The notes: a model not told the origin generated them from the letters alone. 64,000 nt of DNA from Coenobita brevimanus (GCA_032717465.1 CM064667.1:2365605-2429604), one strand, 5' to 3'. Counted from the stretch's first letter, positions 45,770 through 56,639 are shown. Program-made: numbers and translations.

Positions 45770-46420
45770 ACACCACTCCTTTATTAACCCCATTACTGTT
45801 AATACCACTACTTTACTAACACCACTACTGTTAATAACATATTAACACCACTACTTTACTAACACCACTATTGTTAATAACACATCATTAACACCACTAC
45901 TTTACTAACACCACTATTGTTAATAACACATCATTAACACCACTACTTTACTAACACCATTACTGTTAATAACACATCATTAACACCACTACTTTACTAA
46001 CACCACTATTGTTAATAACACATCATTAACACCACTACTTTACTAACACCACTACTGTTAATAACACATCATTAACACCACTACTTTACTAACACCACTA
46101 CTGTTAATAACACATCATTAACACCACTACTTTACTAACACCACTACTGTTAATAACACATCATTAACACCACTACTTTACTAACACCACTACTGTTAAT
46201 AACACATCATTAACACCACTACTTTACTAATACCACTACTGTTAATAACACATCATTAACACCACTACTTTACTAACACCACTACTGTTAATAACACATC
46301 ATCAACACCACTACTTTACTAACACCACTACTGTTAATAACACATCATTAACACCACTACTTTACTAACACCACTACTGTTAATAACACATCATTAACAC
46401 CACTACTTCTATCCACACTC
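45770..46420. repeat. 46-bp minisatellite, about 14 copies
   Basis: Unit 'ttaacaccactactttacta' + 'acaccactactgttaataac' + 'acatca'. The first copies are degenerate. It starts about 50 bp after the hAT right end; degenerate units also flank the hAT on the left (44455-44530), so the hAT landed in an older array. Confidence 0.92.
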
Positions 46421-46491
46421 CTGATGCAACTTCACACTACTCCATAAATATCTCTCAGCAGTAAGATACACCTGTGACTACTACTCGGCAC

Positions 46492-46494
<3 letters not shown>

Positions 46495-46532
<38 letters not shown>

Positions 46533-46554
46533 TGTGCCTATTACCCACCACTGT

Positions 46555-46590
<36 letters not shown>

Positions 46591-46617
46591 CACCTGTGAC
46601 TGCTGCTCAACCCTGTA

Positions 46618-46653
<36 letters not shown>

Positions 46654-46654
46654 G
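46495..46654. repeat. Three (CT)n tracts in a 60-bp tandem context
   Basis: (CT)n at 46497-46528, 46559-46588 and 46621-46651, separated by related 30-bp spacers ('cacctgtgact-ctgctc-a', 'cactgtac'), so the whole is a small tandem repeat. It lies just downstream of exon B2. Confidence 0.9.
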
Positions 46655-46723
46655 TACACAGGTAACAAAGGTGTCAGTGCAGTGGTGGTCAGTGGCTGGT
46701 GTTGGCACAGTGGTGGGCCTCAC

Positions 46724-46883
46724 CTGTCTTGCAGGGGCGTATGGACCCACAATCACCATATTCACCACCACACCACACCCTCGCCGTAATGTTGTGTGGC
46801 AGGTCAGAGAGACAGGTGGCCCGGCCCAACACAGTGGTGGAGTTGTCAGTCAGGTGTGATGCTCGTAGCCACCTTGTGCCCAC
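46724..46883 (-). CDS. Modular secreted protein gene: exon B2 (second half of module 2)
   Basis: 160 nt, acceptor tttgctgcag|GTGGGC at 46884, donor AAGACAG|GTGAGG at 46724/46723. It starts in phase 0 and ends in phase 1. It encodes VGTRWLRASHLTDNSTTVLG, RATCLSDLPHNITARVWCGG and EYGDCGSIRPCKT. Four Cys (C-x13-C-x6-C-x5-C) align with exon A2 (C-x15-C-x5-C-x5-C), sharing 'CGS(I/M)--C-T'. N-glycosylation sites NST and NIT fit an extracellular domain. The next exon downstream was not found, so the gene continues beyond recognition or ends here. Confidence 0.6.
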
Positions 46884-47054
46884 CTGCAGCAAAGTAGGGT
46901 TGCCTGCTATCAACATCATCTCTCCACGGTTATACAGCCTTGGCTACAGCAAAGGTTATGTCAATATATACCCACCACCAATGCCTTGTTCATAGTAATT
47001 ACCTGGTATGATATTGACCTACCTCAACACTGCCATTGCCTCGCAGGAGCCAGA

Positions 47055-47345
<291 letters not shown>

Positions 47346-47474
47346 TTATATCTCATGAACGGCTTGAGCTATGAACATGAAATCATCAGGGAATCAAGAT
47401 ATGGTCAAAATATTGGACTTGGCCAACAGTGTATTCTCTCAGGCGATTAGCATTCGGCTCCCGAATGCTTTTCT

Positions 47475-47478
47475 TTTA

Positions 47479-47516
<38 letters not shown>

Positions 47517-47645
47517 GTAATACTGCTGCAGTTACAACTAGAATAACTACAACAACAACAACAACTACTACTACAACTACTGCTACTACTACTACTACTA
47601 CTCCTCCTCCTCCTCCTACTACTACTACTACTACCACTAGTACCA

Positions 47646-47679
<34 letters not shown>

Positions 47680-47696
47680 CACTACTTGTATAGCTT
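47475..47696. repeat. (ATT)n and (ACT)n/(ACA)n arrays
   Basis: (ATT)n at 47478-47516, then AAC/ACT/CCT trinucleotides at 47535-47690. Intronic to the - strand modular gene. Confidence 0.95.
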
Positions 47697-47872
47697 AGTC
47701 CATCTGGTATGGGAAGAGACGAGTCTTAAGTTTTTAAAAGCTTTGTACAAAGTGCACAAGGGGCTGGGCTTACCTACCAAATAGATGTAACGAAAATGGC
47801 AGTACCTTGCCCTTTGATACAATGAACATTACCAGCTCAGTGCTACAGCCGCTACCTACCACCCGTGTGGGA

Positions 47873-47875
<3 letters not shown>

Positions 47876-47928
<53 letters not shown>
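47876..47928. repeat. (CT)n adjacent to exon B1 donor
   Basis: About 52 bp of CT with one interruption, beginning about 12 bp beyond the donor of exon B1 on the - strand. Confidence 0.95.
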
Positions 47929-47931
<3 letters not shown>

Positions 47932-47939
47932 AAACTGAC

Positions 47940-48244
47940 CTGTAGTTTGAGCGTGGTGTAGTCAGGTGTTCGATGCGTGTACTATCAGATGTGTCCTCAC
48001 GTTCCCTGCCACACCACATGTACAGTTCATCGTCAATATCGTTGTCCAGATTATGATGTATTTGTGCTCCAGCAACTTGGTGCTTCCTACTTGCCATGCT
48101 GAACACTGGGCTGTGTCCACGGCCTACCATGCCCGGGTGGCTGGAAGTGGATCTCAGCCAAGAGTACGTCTTCCCCAGCCTGGGTGCTGCTAAGGAGTGC
48201 CACTGGGTGCCAGGCTGTGTTTGCTATGTTGTCACTGACACATT
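47940..48244 (-). CDS. Modular secreted protein gene: exon B1 (first half of module 2), frame-disturbed
   Basis: 305 nt, acceptor 'cttcctaccctgcag'|AATGTG with a long pyrimidine tract, donor CTACAG|GTCAGT. It is phase 1 in and phase 0 out, as in exon A1. It begins ECVSDNIANTAWHPVALLSS, then TQAGEDVLLAEIHFQ, aligning with A1 (HPVVLRKKDKEEMLEAEFEL). The frame meets TAG near 48089. The middle is open one frame over (IHHNLDNDIDDELYMWCGRE, matching A1's KFWCFDES), and the end returns to the first frame (TTLKLQ). The total length is still a multiple of three plus the phase, so two compensating 1-nt changes or sequence errors are likely. The opposite-strand frame here is a shadow. Confidence 0.5.
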
Positions 48245-48259
48245 CTGCAGGGTAGGAAG

Positions 48260-49140
48260 TCAGGAATAAGGGAAGGTTAGGCCATGACAGGGTTAGGGTA
48301 GGTTTTGAGGAGGTTCAGGGAAGACATGGAAGGGTTGGGGGTAGAGTGTAGGAGGTTGGGTTAAGAGTGGGATAAGGGGAAAGGCAAGGTAAGGCAGGGT
48401 TATAAGTTGGATATGACAGGGTTAAAGGGTAGGTTGGGGTAAGGATTGGTACTGTAGGGTTAGGGTAAAGGCAGAGTTAGGAACAGGGCTGGGCAGGTGT
48501 GGACTGGATTAGGGGCAGATGAAGGCAGGCTCAGGGGCAGAAGAAAGCTGAGTTTAGGGCAGGGGAAGGTATAATGTGGGGAAGGAAAAGGCAGAGTTTG
48601 GGTAAGGGAAGGCATAATGTAGGGAAGGGAAAAGCAGAGTTTGGGGCAGGGGAAGGAATTTGCGGCAGGGGAAGGCAGCGTTTGAGACAGGGGAAGGTGT
48701 TTGAGGCAGGGGAAGGCAGAAATGGAGCAAGGGAAAAAGCAGAGTTTTGGGCAAGGGAAGGAGTTTGGGGAAGGGAAGGGCAGAGTTTGGTGCAGAGATG
48801 GCAGATTTGGGGGTAGGGGAAGGAGTTTAGGATAGAGATGGCAGAGTTTGGGGCAGGAAAGACAGAGTTTGGGGAAGAGATGGCAGAGCTTGAGGCAGGG
48901 GAAGGAGTTTGGGGCAGGGGAAGGGTTTGGGGCGGAGATGGCAGAGTTTGGGGCAGGAAAGGCAGAGTTTGTGGAAGAGATGGCAGAGTTTGAGGCAGGG
49001 GAAGGAGTTTGGGACAGAGATGGCAGAGTTTGGGGCAGGGGAAGGGTTTGAGGCAGGAGAATGTGGAGTCTGGAGCAGAGAAAGGAGTCTAGGGCAGGGG
49101 AAGGAGTTTGGGGCAGAGCTGGCAGAGTTTGGGGTTTGTA
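48260..49140. repeat. G-rich minisatellite (about 38-bp, degenerate) in intron A2-B1
   Basis: Repeats of 'ggcagagtttggggcagg' and 'ggaaggagtttgggg' from about 48540 to 49130, preceded by GGTTAGGG-rich sequence (48260-48480). Strong purine bias on +. Several G-run quartets could form quadruplexes. No gene. Confidence 0.85.
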
Positions 49141-50190
49141 AAGACTAGATATCACTACAATTAGGCAAGCGCAGTGGTGTGTACAAGACGTGGCTGAGTG
49201 GTGGGAAGAAGAAGGCTGGGCTGTTAACAGAGGAGGGCAAGCTTATTAGGAGAGGGCCAAGGTTAGCATAAGGGACGGAAGGTTAGATACAAGGAAGGGC
49301 TGAGTCAGAGGCATGTAAGGGCTGAGTCAGGTGAGGGGGGAGGGCTGCCGCAGGGGTTAGACGAGGCCCGTGAGAGCATGGGAGGGAAAGAGAGAGCAGG
49401 GTTAGTGCATGTGGAGGAGGGAACGGTGGGGTTATGATAACAAGAAGGAGGGAATGAGGTTAAAAGCAAGGGATGAGTTAAAAGGGTTATCAGCAAATGG
49501 AGGGAGGTGAGGAGGGGGTTGGAATTAGGGAAGGGGTAGACAGCTAGGGATAGGGGTAGGAGGGGAAGATGGTTAGGGTGAAAGAGGGGGCTTAGTAGAA
49601 AGAGCAGAAGAAATCTGGATACAGGGACGTGGCAGGAGAGTGTGATGTTAGGAACACAGGAAGCAGGAGGGTCAGAGCAGGTGAAAAGGTGAGTTAAGAG
49701 CATAGGTTATGAGAAGGTTAGAGGCAGAAGGGAATGGAATATTGGAAGTAGATGAGAGAAGGGAGGAGAAGGTAAGAAATAGAGGTGAGGGGCTTTTGAG
49801 GAGACAGGGGCAGTTAGGAGGACAAGGAAAGGTTTGTTAGCAGCAGGGGAAGGATGGATGTTAAATGTTGGCGTAAGAATGATGTTAGAAGTAAGGTTTG
49901 GGAGAAGCTTATTTCACTTACGAGGAATGAAGGCGGGAAGAATGGCGTTTATAAGTTACATTTGGTTACGGAGAATGAAGGAAGGAATGGCGTGTTTAAG
50001 TTAAATGTTAGTGCACAAGGAACCAAAATTAGACAAAGTATTATGGCACAACACAATTTAAAAGTCCTTGGCTGTGCAAGTAAAAATGTTATTCATGAAA
50101 GTGATACACGTACACCCACATTCAGTGCAACTACTACACTATGTGAAGAACCATTCTCAAGTGTGGTGCTTGATCTGTGGCATTTTATGG
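49141..50190. other. Purine-rich intron sequence, no exon recognised
   Basis: G/A-rich to 49850. 49854-50160 has a + frame (KCWRKNDVRSKVWEKLIS...) without recognisable domain or splice sites; I treat it as chance. It lies between exons A2 and B1 of the - strand gene. Confidence 0.4.
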
Positions 50191-50191
50191 C

Positions 50192-50192
50192 A

Positions 50193-50254
<62 letters not shown>

Positions 50255-50259
50255 GTAAA

Positions 50260-50301
<42 letters not shown>

Positions 50302-50303
50302 CT
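50192..50303. repeat. (CA)n and (CT)n microsatellites
   Basis: (CA)n at 50193-50251 and (CT)n at 50263-50302. Confidence 0.95.
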
Positions 50304-50394
50304 TACTTAAGTGGCTAAAATTGGCGCCTGTCACCTCATAGTTCTCCACTACAAGCGTTATGAAAAGCTATCACTAGTAAGTATGTGTGGGTGT

Positions 50395-50722
50395 AGGTGA
50401 CAAATGGTATGAAGCGTGTACGTGTGGGTGTTTAGGCCTGTGGGGTGGAGTGTAAGTGTGGGTGTTTAGGCCTGTAGGGTGAAGTGTAAGTGTGGGTGTT
50501 TATGCCTGTGGGGTGGAGTGTAAGTGTGGGTGTTTAGGTCTGTGTGGTGGAGTGTAAGTGTGGGTGTTTAGGTCTGTGTGGTGGAGTGTAAGTGTGGGTG
50601 TTTAGGTCTGTGTGGTGGAGTGTAAGTGTGGGTGTTTAGGCCTGTGGGGTGGAGTGTAAGTGTGGGTGTTTAGGCCTGTGGGGTGGAGTGTAAGTGTGGG
50701 TGTTTAGGCCTGTGGGGTGTAG
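50395..50722. repeat. 34-bp minisatellite, about nine copies
   Basis: Unit 'ggtgtttaggcctgtggggt' + 'ggagtgtaagtgtg', with 'gtctgtgtggtgg' variants in the middle copies. Confidence 0.93.
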
Positions 50723-50724
50723 TA

Positions 50725-50856
50725 AGGAGTCTGGGGCTTAAATGGTCAGTAAACGTGAGTATGGCCCGTTAATCAGCATCACCTTTGCTTACCTTATCCT
50801 TTTATCGCCGAGTTTTGGCACTCTGAACCCTACTTCATACCAGGTGGGAACAGAGG

Positions 50857-50897
<41 letters not shown>

Positions 50898-50942
50898 CAT
50901 ATACATGGCAGCAGAGAGAGAGAGAGAGAGAGAGAGAGAGCG
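50725..50942 (+). mobile_element. LINE tail-like sequence ending in (ATG)n, then (GA)n
   Basis: 'ataccaggtgggaacagagg' + 'tctggatgatgatg' resembles the LINE-B end ('ggtgggaaaggaggtccgga' + ATG repeats) but the upstream sequence differs, so this is probably a related LINE 3' end only. (GA)n follows at 50913-50941. Confidence 0.5.
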
Positions 50943-51063
50943 TGGCTGGTGGTTTCATGTGTCAGTTTGTGGCCTGAGTACAGTCTATACAGTATGCCCA
51001 GTATACAACACAGTCCCTGGTGGTGGTGTTGTAGGCAGTGGTGAGGTATGTGGTAATACTCAC

Positions 51064-51226
51064 GTGTCGTGCAGTACGTCATGGACCCACAGGAACCACC
51101 AGGCACACATGTCACCCACAAGGCCAGGTCAGGGAACTCCAAGGAGAGGACTGGGCACTTGCCTGGCTCCGTCTCTGTGATCTGGTCCCCGTTGGTCACA
51201 CTGACCTTCATCTGTTCTCGCTGCAC
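51064..51226 (-). CDS. Modular secreted protein gene: exon A2 (second half of module 1)
   Basis: 163 nt, acceptor tgttcttactgcag|GTGCAG, donor ACGACAC|GTGAGT. Phase 0 in, phase 1 out. It encodes VQREQMKVSVTNGDQITETE, PGKCPVLSLEFPDLALWVTC and VPGGSCGSMTYCTT. The four Cys and the 'CGSM-YC-T' end are shared with exon B2. It completes the module begun in exon A1. The open sequence that runs past the donor (REYYHIPHH...) is intron. No known domain family is recognised by eye; the Cys pattern suggests a small disulphide-rich or Ig-like extracellular fold. Confidence 0.65.
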
Positions 51227-51239
51227 CTGCAGTAAGAAC

Positions 51240-52020
51240 AAAATATTATGTATTAGTGGCATGGGGCGTTTGACCTGTTTTATCCGATGATGTATTCTTC
51301 ACGTTTTCTTGCAACCTTCACCAGATTTTATTTAGTACTCGCTTTAAGGCCACCCTCGGCGGCCTTCGCTCGATGTCAAGTCACTTCCTATCTTCAGTCG
51401 GAAGGCAACAGAAACTGAATTACTCAAGGCATGAGCGAGACGGAGCTAGGAATTAGTAGTGTTTGCTATTATAGTGAATTATATCATTATACTATAATAT
51501 TTTAGGAGTATAAGGAGGGAGGAAGGAGAGGCGAGAGAGTGATAATACAACAAACACGTCAGTCTTCTCTCTTCTGTCATGTTGGTAGTTTCTGTGATGG
51601 ACCAAGAACGAATCCATCCCCTCCACTCCAAACAAAAGGCCAGAAATGAGTCATAATTCGGGAACCGGTGGCCCAATTGGACTGGAAATTGTTTTACTCT
51701 TCCAGTTACAGCATTTAACGGTATCCTGCTCTAAAAAATATAGATATGCGTTACATGCGTCGGTTTTGGCTGTGTTGCGGTAACAAACAAACAAACATAG
51801 CCAAATCAGACCATTATAATATGGATGGGCAAGCCTTTTGCACCTCGAGGGATTTGGTGCATCCTTCATTAAAGTGTTCAGTATAATGTACTTATCTTGA
51901 TTCAGTACAATGGTGTGAAGGCAGCAAGAAGAACATACAAGGCTACATCATGGCACTGAAGGCATTAAACAACTGTGAGACATCACTGGATATTGTGGCA
52001 ACATCTTACTATCTCACACT
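51240..52020. other. Intron sequence, no feature recognised
   Basis: Mixed composition between exons A1 and A2. I see no exon-like open frame with splice sites and no repeat relative. Confidence 0.4.
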
Positions 52021-52091
52021 CGAGTGCCTTCATTAGTACTGATGTGCTGGACTTTATGTCAGAATTATTACATTTATACCAGTGTTAATTG

Positions 52092-52158
<67 letters not shown>

Positions 52159-52234
52159 CGAGTGCCTTCATTAGTACTGATGTGCTGGACTTTATGTCAG
52201 AATTATTACATTTATACCAGTGTTAATTGTTGTA

Positions 52235-52311
<77 letters not shown>

Positions 52312-52312
52312 C
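52020..52312. repeat. Tandem duplication, each copy followed by a (CA)n tract
   Basis: 'actcgagtgccttcattagt' + 'actgatgtgctggactttat' + 'gtcagaattattacatttat' occurs at 52020 and 52155, each ending 'gttaattgtt' + (CA)n (52095-52154 and 52236-52308). A roughly 135-bp unit including the microsatellite was duplicated. Confidence 0.93.
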
Positions 52313-52342
52313 CGCCTCTGAACCCACAACACCACAACTGAC

Positions 52343-52818
52343 CTGAATTTTGATCCTGCGAATCACCTCCTGTGTGGTCTGATCACGCTCGGTAGGGTTG
52401 GTGGTGGTTGCAGGGTTGGTGGTGGTTGCAGGGTTGGTGGTGGTTGCAGGGTTGGTGGTGGTTGCAGGGTTGGTGGTGGTTGCAGGGGTGGTGGTGGTTG
52501 CAGGGGTGGTGGTGGTTGCAGGGGTGGTGGGGACAGTGTTGATGGTGAGGGTCAGCGTTGAGTTTTCACCACTCTCATCAAAACACCAGAACTTTGCGGC
52601 GTCCACATCAGCAGACTCGTCAGCACTCAAGGTTACTTTAAGAGCACCCTCGCGCGACCTATTTGATAATGTTCTGACTTCGAACACTAGAGTAAAGGCG
52701 GCATTTGTTACAGCCTGGTGAAGCTCAAACTCGGCTTCAAGCATCTCCTCCTTGTCTTTCTTCCTGAGTACCACTGGGTGAGGGGTGGGATATGTTGGCA
52801 CCGCGACTTTGTGGCATT
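52343..52818 (-). CDS. Modular secreted protein gene: exon A1 (first half of module 1) with Thr-rich repeat
   Basis: 476 nt, acceptor gtcttcctttcag|AATGCC, donor AAAATTCAG|GTCAGT, phase 1 in and 0 out, fully open. It reads ECHKVAVPTYPTPHPVVLRK, then EEMLEAEFELHQAVTNAAFT, KVTLSADESADVDAAKFWCF and NSTLTLTINTVP. A hexapeptide repeat PATTT(T/N) follows, about seven copies (18-bp unit, 52394-52525), and the exon ends EVIRRIKIQ. The Thr/Pro repeat is mucin-like and likely O-glycosylated. The first Cys follows the phase-1 border, so the module is symmetric (1-1) and can be duplicated without frame loss. An in-frame Met upstream of the acceptor is intronic, not the start. Confidence 0.68.
52394..52525 (-). 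repeat. 18-bp coding VNTR in exon A1
   Basis: 'gggttggtggtggttgca' five times followed by 'ggggtggtggtggttgca' variants on the + strand; on - it encodes PATTTN/PATTTT. Because the unit is 18 bp, copy-number change would keep the frame. Confidence 0.93.
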
Positions 52819-52822
52819 CTGA

Positions 52823-53788
52823 AAGGAAGACCAGGAAAAGCGATAAGTGTGGACTCCTTAACAAGTTTTCAGGGGTCATTTTCTCTTGGCTAAATAAAAT
52901 ATTGTGGTGTTAGCCAAAATAACCGTTTAGATGCACCAGCAGCAGTGAAAGGCTGACTACGGACAGTTATTTTAGTCTTTGACTTTACCATATCACTGGG
53001 ATCAACAAAACTGAATGACGTTATGCAGAATAAAATAGCTAAACCCACCAACCAAAGTGAGGGTGTTTATAACGACTGATAATCCAATTACATATCAATC
53101 TTAAAGGCGTCTCTTAATCCATCCCTTACCACATTGACACACCACTACCCTAACACCCTCTCAACCTCCCTCTCACACCTCCCTTTTACCCCTTTCCTTT
53201 AAACCCCTTTTCCTACTCCCTCTCACCCCATCCTTTCAACCCAGGCCCCTCAGCCTTCCTCTCACCACCTGCCTTTCTCTCCCTCCTATCTCCATCCCTC
53301 CTACCTCATCCTGCTTTCCTTCACCTCTCTCACTTTTCCTTCCCTCTCCATCTCCTTCTCACATTCATTCCAGGAGCCTCTCTATACCCTCCTTTAAGCC
53401 TCCTTTCTCTGTCTTCTCCTTTCCCTTCATTTTTCCTTCCTTTACCCTCCCTTCCACTACTCCCCCCCCAATTCCCATTCTCTCTTCCACTCATAATTCC
53501 CTAATGCCCATTAACTCCCCCCTCCCTGTCACCCAGGGGTGTAGGGACAACACTCCCTTCCCTTACCCTCCCCCTCCTCCCCCTCACATCTTCCCTTCCC
53601 TTACCCTCCCCCTTCTCCCTCCATCACGCCCTCCTTTCCCTTCCCTTCTCCTCCCTCGCCCACACCGTCCCTTTCTTTACCTTCACCATCCATCTCATCC
53701 TTCCCAAGCCCTTCCCACACCCTTCATACACCCTTCGTACACCCTGCCTCTCAACCATTTTGTCTTTGCTTTGTCTCAAACAACTAAC
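52823..53788. other. Intron A0-A1, pyrimidine-rich in part
   Basis: 53130-53730 is strongly C/T-rich on +, without a clear repeat unit. No exon is seen. Confidence 0.5.
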
Positions 53789-54151
53789 CCCTTTTAGGAG
53801 GGGTGACAGCTGTAGAATTGTCTGGTTCAGAGCTGGGAACTGAAGATGGGTTTGTAGAGGGGCTAGGTATTGGGATTTGTGAGGGATTGGGGGATGGGCT
53901 AGGAAAGAGGCTAGGATAGGGCTTAGTAGAGGGGCTAGGCTTTGGGATTGGTGTGGGATTAGGTGAGTGCTTTGGTGAGGATTTTGAAGCGAGGTTAGGG
54001 ACAGGATTGAGAGGGAGGTTAGGAGAATGATAAGAAGAGCTTGGAAAGATGTTGTGAGAGACATCAAGAGAATGCTTAGGAGAAGGATTGAGAGAAGGAT
54101 TGAAGGAAGGATTGAGAAAAAGGTTAGAGGAAGGATGAGAAGAACGTTCAG
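53789..54151 (-). CDS. Modular secreted protein gene: Pro/Ser/Asn-rich mucin-like exon A0
   Basis: 363 nt. Acceptor 'cacctctctcctgactcag'|CTGAAC (long pyrimidine tract), donor AAAAGGG|GTTAGT. Phase 1 in and 1 out; the length is exactly a multiple of three, and the join to exon A1 gives K-R-E-C-H-K. It encodes a low-complexity chain: PSSNLFLNPSFNPSLNPSPK, HSLDVSHNIFPSSSYHSPNL, SPKHSPNPTPIPKPSPSTK, SEPDNSTAVTPPKR. Repeats of about 18-24 bp based on aat-cct-tct underlie it. It is consistent with an extended, glycosylated linker. The longer open - frame that overlaps it is out of phase and is not the coding frame. Confidence 0.55.
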
Positions 54152-54373
54152 CTGAGTCAGGAGAGAGGTGGGGGAAGGGTTTAGGGAGGGATCCGAGGGG
54201 TCAGGTGTAGCAATGTGGTAAGGGGAGGGGTCCGGGGAGTCAAAGGATCCATTAGGTGCGCTGGGATGGCCAGTGGTCTCTGAAACATCATTAACATCTA
54301 TACTCCATGACATTGACAGCTGCACACCTAGTATTACTACTGGATCGATCTGGTCAACACCAAATTTATTGTG

Positions 54374-56597
54374 TAAGTTTTTTTTAGCTGATTTAGGACA
54401 ATTTTGATGTGCTGCATCCAAAAATCACATTGGTTTTGCTCAATCAGGTCAACTTTTTGAGCTATGGCCACATGTTGTTTTTTACGTTTTTGTTTACATG
54501 TACGCTTATTTTCGCTTTATGTGATGCAGAATTTTTTTTTATTTCTTGAAATAACGAACTCTGAAGAGTTTACATGCGCCAATTTATGACTAATTAGTAT
54601 TTTTATTTTACAGGTGATTGAAATGGCTTCGATCAGAAGATCTTGCAAAAATAAGCCCGACGTATTCTGCTACATCTACGGCGAATACACCATTGTTCCT
54701 AACAGGAATCCAGCCACAAGTTTCATAAAGCGTGCTTACCATGCTTATTTTGGTATTAAACTTGGTGACCAGGATAAAGCTTGGGCGCCACACATGGTAT
54801 GCAAGACATGCACCTAGTATCTGCGTCAGTGGACCAAGGGCAAGAAGAGTTGTCTGAAGTTTGGAATTCCCATGGTTTGGAGGGAGCCGACAAACCATGG
54901 CACTGACTGCTACTTCTGCGCTATAGATGTGACTGGATCAACAGAAAGAACCGGAGCAGCCTCAAGTATCCTGATCTTCAATCAGCACGTCGTCCTGTAG
55001 CTCATTGTGATGAAATTCCAGTACCTGTCTTTCGAGAACTTCCTGATATTAGTGACGAAGATTCCTCCAGTGTTCAAGAAGATGAAGAAGAAGAAGTGGT
55101 TCTTGACGATGATGCTCCACATCCTTTTTCCCAAAAGGAGCTAAATGATCTAGTTCGCGATCGCAGCTTGTCAAAGTCCTCTGCTGAACTGTTGGCATCC
55201 AGATTGAAGGAAGAAAAACTCCTCTCTGACAGTGCTCGCATCACCTTCTACCGCAACATGCATCAAGAGTACCTCTGTTTTTTCTCAGAAGAGAAGGACT
55301 TGGTGTACTGTACAGATATTGCGCAGCTTCTCACAAGCTTGGAGTGCCACAGCACGAACCCAAAGATTGGAGACTGTTCATTGACAGCAGCAAGCGATCG
55401 CTGAAATGTGTTCTGCTGCACAACGGCAACCAGTTTGCCTCTGTACCCCTTGCTCACTCAACTACACTGAAGGAGAAGTATGAAGCGGTGAAGTATGTGC
55501 TGGAGAAAATTCGTTATGATCAGCATGAGTGGTTTATTTGTGTTAACCTAAAGATGGTGAACTTTTTGTTGGGACAACAGTCCGGGTTCACCAAGTACCC
55601 ATGGTGTCTGTGCATGTGGGATAGTAGGGACACTGCTCAGCATTACACGAAGAAGGACTGGCCTGTGTGGGAGGAATTGGTGCCTTGCAGAGCAAGGAAC
55701 GTCATCAACAACCCTCTGGTGGACAGAGACAGGATTCTCTTCCCACGGCTGCACATCAAGCTCGGCTTGATCAAGCAGTTCACCAAAGCTCTGGACAAGG
55801 ATGGTGGCTGCTTCACTTACTTGTGCCAGGCTTTTCCAGGATTGACCATGGAGAAGTTGAAAGCCGGCATCTTTGACGGTCCTCAAATCCGTCAGCTCAT
55901 CAGAGATCCAGAGTTTGAAAACTCAATGAACGAAGTGGAACTGGAAGCGTGGAAGTCTTTTGTTCTGGTCGTGAAGAACTTTCTTGGCAACAACAAGGCC
56001 AGGAACTACGCAGAACTTGTCACCAATATGCTGACTGCTTTCAGAAACCTCGGATGCAACGTGAGCATCAAAATGCATTACTTATTCTCACATATGGATC
56101 AGTTTCCTGAGAATCTGAGATCAATGATTGACGAGCAGGGGGAGAGATTCCATCAGGACATGAAAGAGATGGAGACCAGGTATCAGGGATGCTGGGATGC
56201 AGTCATGATGGCTGATTACTGTTGGACTCTGAAGAGAGACATCCCTGCCGCTGAGCATTCTAGGGGTTCGAATAAATGGAAGTTCAAGCCCTGATAATTT
56301 ACATGTACAGTACTTACCTTTATCAATGTCTACTATTCAATTTACAGTAATCGATGTTTGTAACATTTAATTAATAAATTGTGTTAGAAAACAATTTTTT
56401 TCTCTTAAAAACCTATTTCGGATGAGAAATATTAACAAAAATCAACCGATAATGTCACAAAAATGTAATCGATTTAGTCAGAAGATCGGATTTTTAAAAA
56501 ATCAACTTAGCATAAAAACCTGACCTGATCGAGAGAAACGGATGTCATTTTCGGATTCATCGGTGTAAAATTGTCCTAAATCAGTTGAAAAAACATA
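54374..56597 (+). mobile_element. TIR DNA transposon carrying a decayed uncharacterised protein gene
   Basis: The ends are imperfect inverted repeats of about 85 bp. The left has 'gctgatttaggacaatttt' and then 'ctcaatcaggtcaa'; the right, read inverted, has 'actgatttaggacaatttt' and 'ctcgatcaggtcag'. Both are capped by a T run. Between them lies one multi-part gene (54614-56294). It sits in intron 1 of the - strand modular gene. The target duplication is not clear. The superfamily is not recognised. Confidence 0.65.
54614..56294 (+). pseudogene. Transposon-borne uncharacterised protein (arthropod-type repeat family)
   Basis: Pieces in at least three frames. The N-terminus is a Cys-rich treble-clef-like part (CKNKPDVFCYIYGEYTIV ... 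KAWAPHMVCKTCT) in which one expected Cys is Tyr, then a TAG at 54818. An acidic linker (DEEEEVVLDDDAPHPFS) and RDRSLSKSSAELLASRLKEE follow. After a shift near 55340 comes a long open part (to 56294): WRLFIDSSKRSLKCVLLHNG, FTKYPWCLCMWDSRDTAQHY, LHIKLGLIKQFTKALDKDGG, AGIFDGPQIRQLIRDPEF, NFLGNNKARNYAELVTNM, DEQGERFHQDMKEMETRYQG and MMADYCWTLKRD. I recall this type of protein as a multicopy unnamed family in arthropod genomes. The conserved Asp/Glu/His blocks could be catalytic but no mechanism is claimed. Confidence 0.7.
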
Positions 56598-56639
56598 GAC
56601 GTTATAAAAAAAAAAAAAAATTGTAACCCAGTATAATTA

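Noticed and set aside
47966..48250. + strand frame with Trp/Cys-rich peptide (WLEVDLSQEYVFPSLG) over exon B1
   Set aside because: The - strand has a good acceptor and donor, phases matching exon A1, and sequence similarity to A1; the + frame has neither homolog nor donor in register.
49854..50258. 134-codon + frame
   Set aside because: No domain, runs into a (CA)n tract, lies in an intron of the opposite-strand gene; likely chance.
53624..54421. 265-codon - frame overlapping exon A0
   Set aside because: It is out of phase with the splice-compatible frame; using the acceptor at 54152 gives an exon length divisible by three and a join to A1, whereas the long frame does not.
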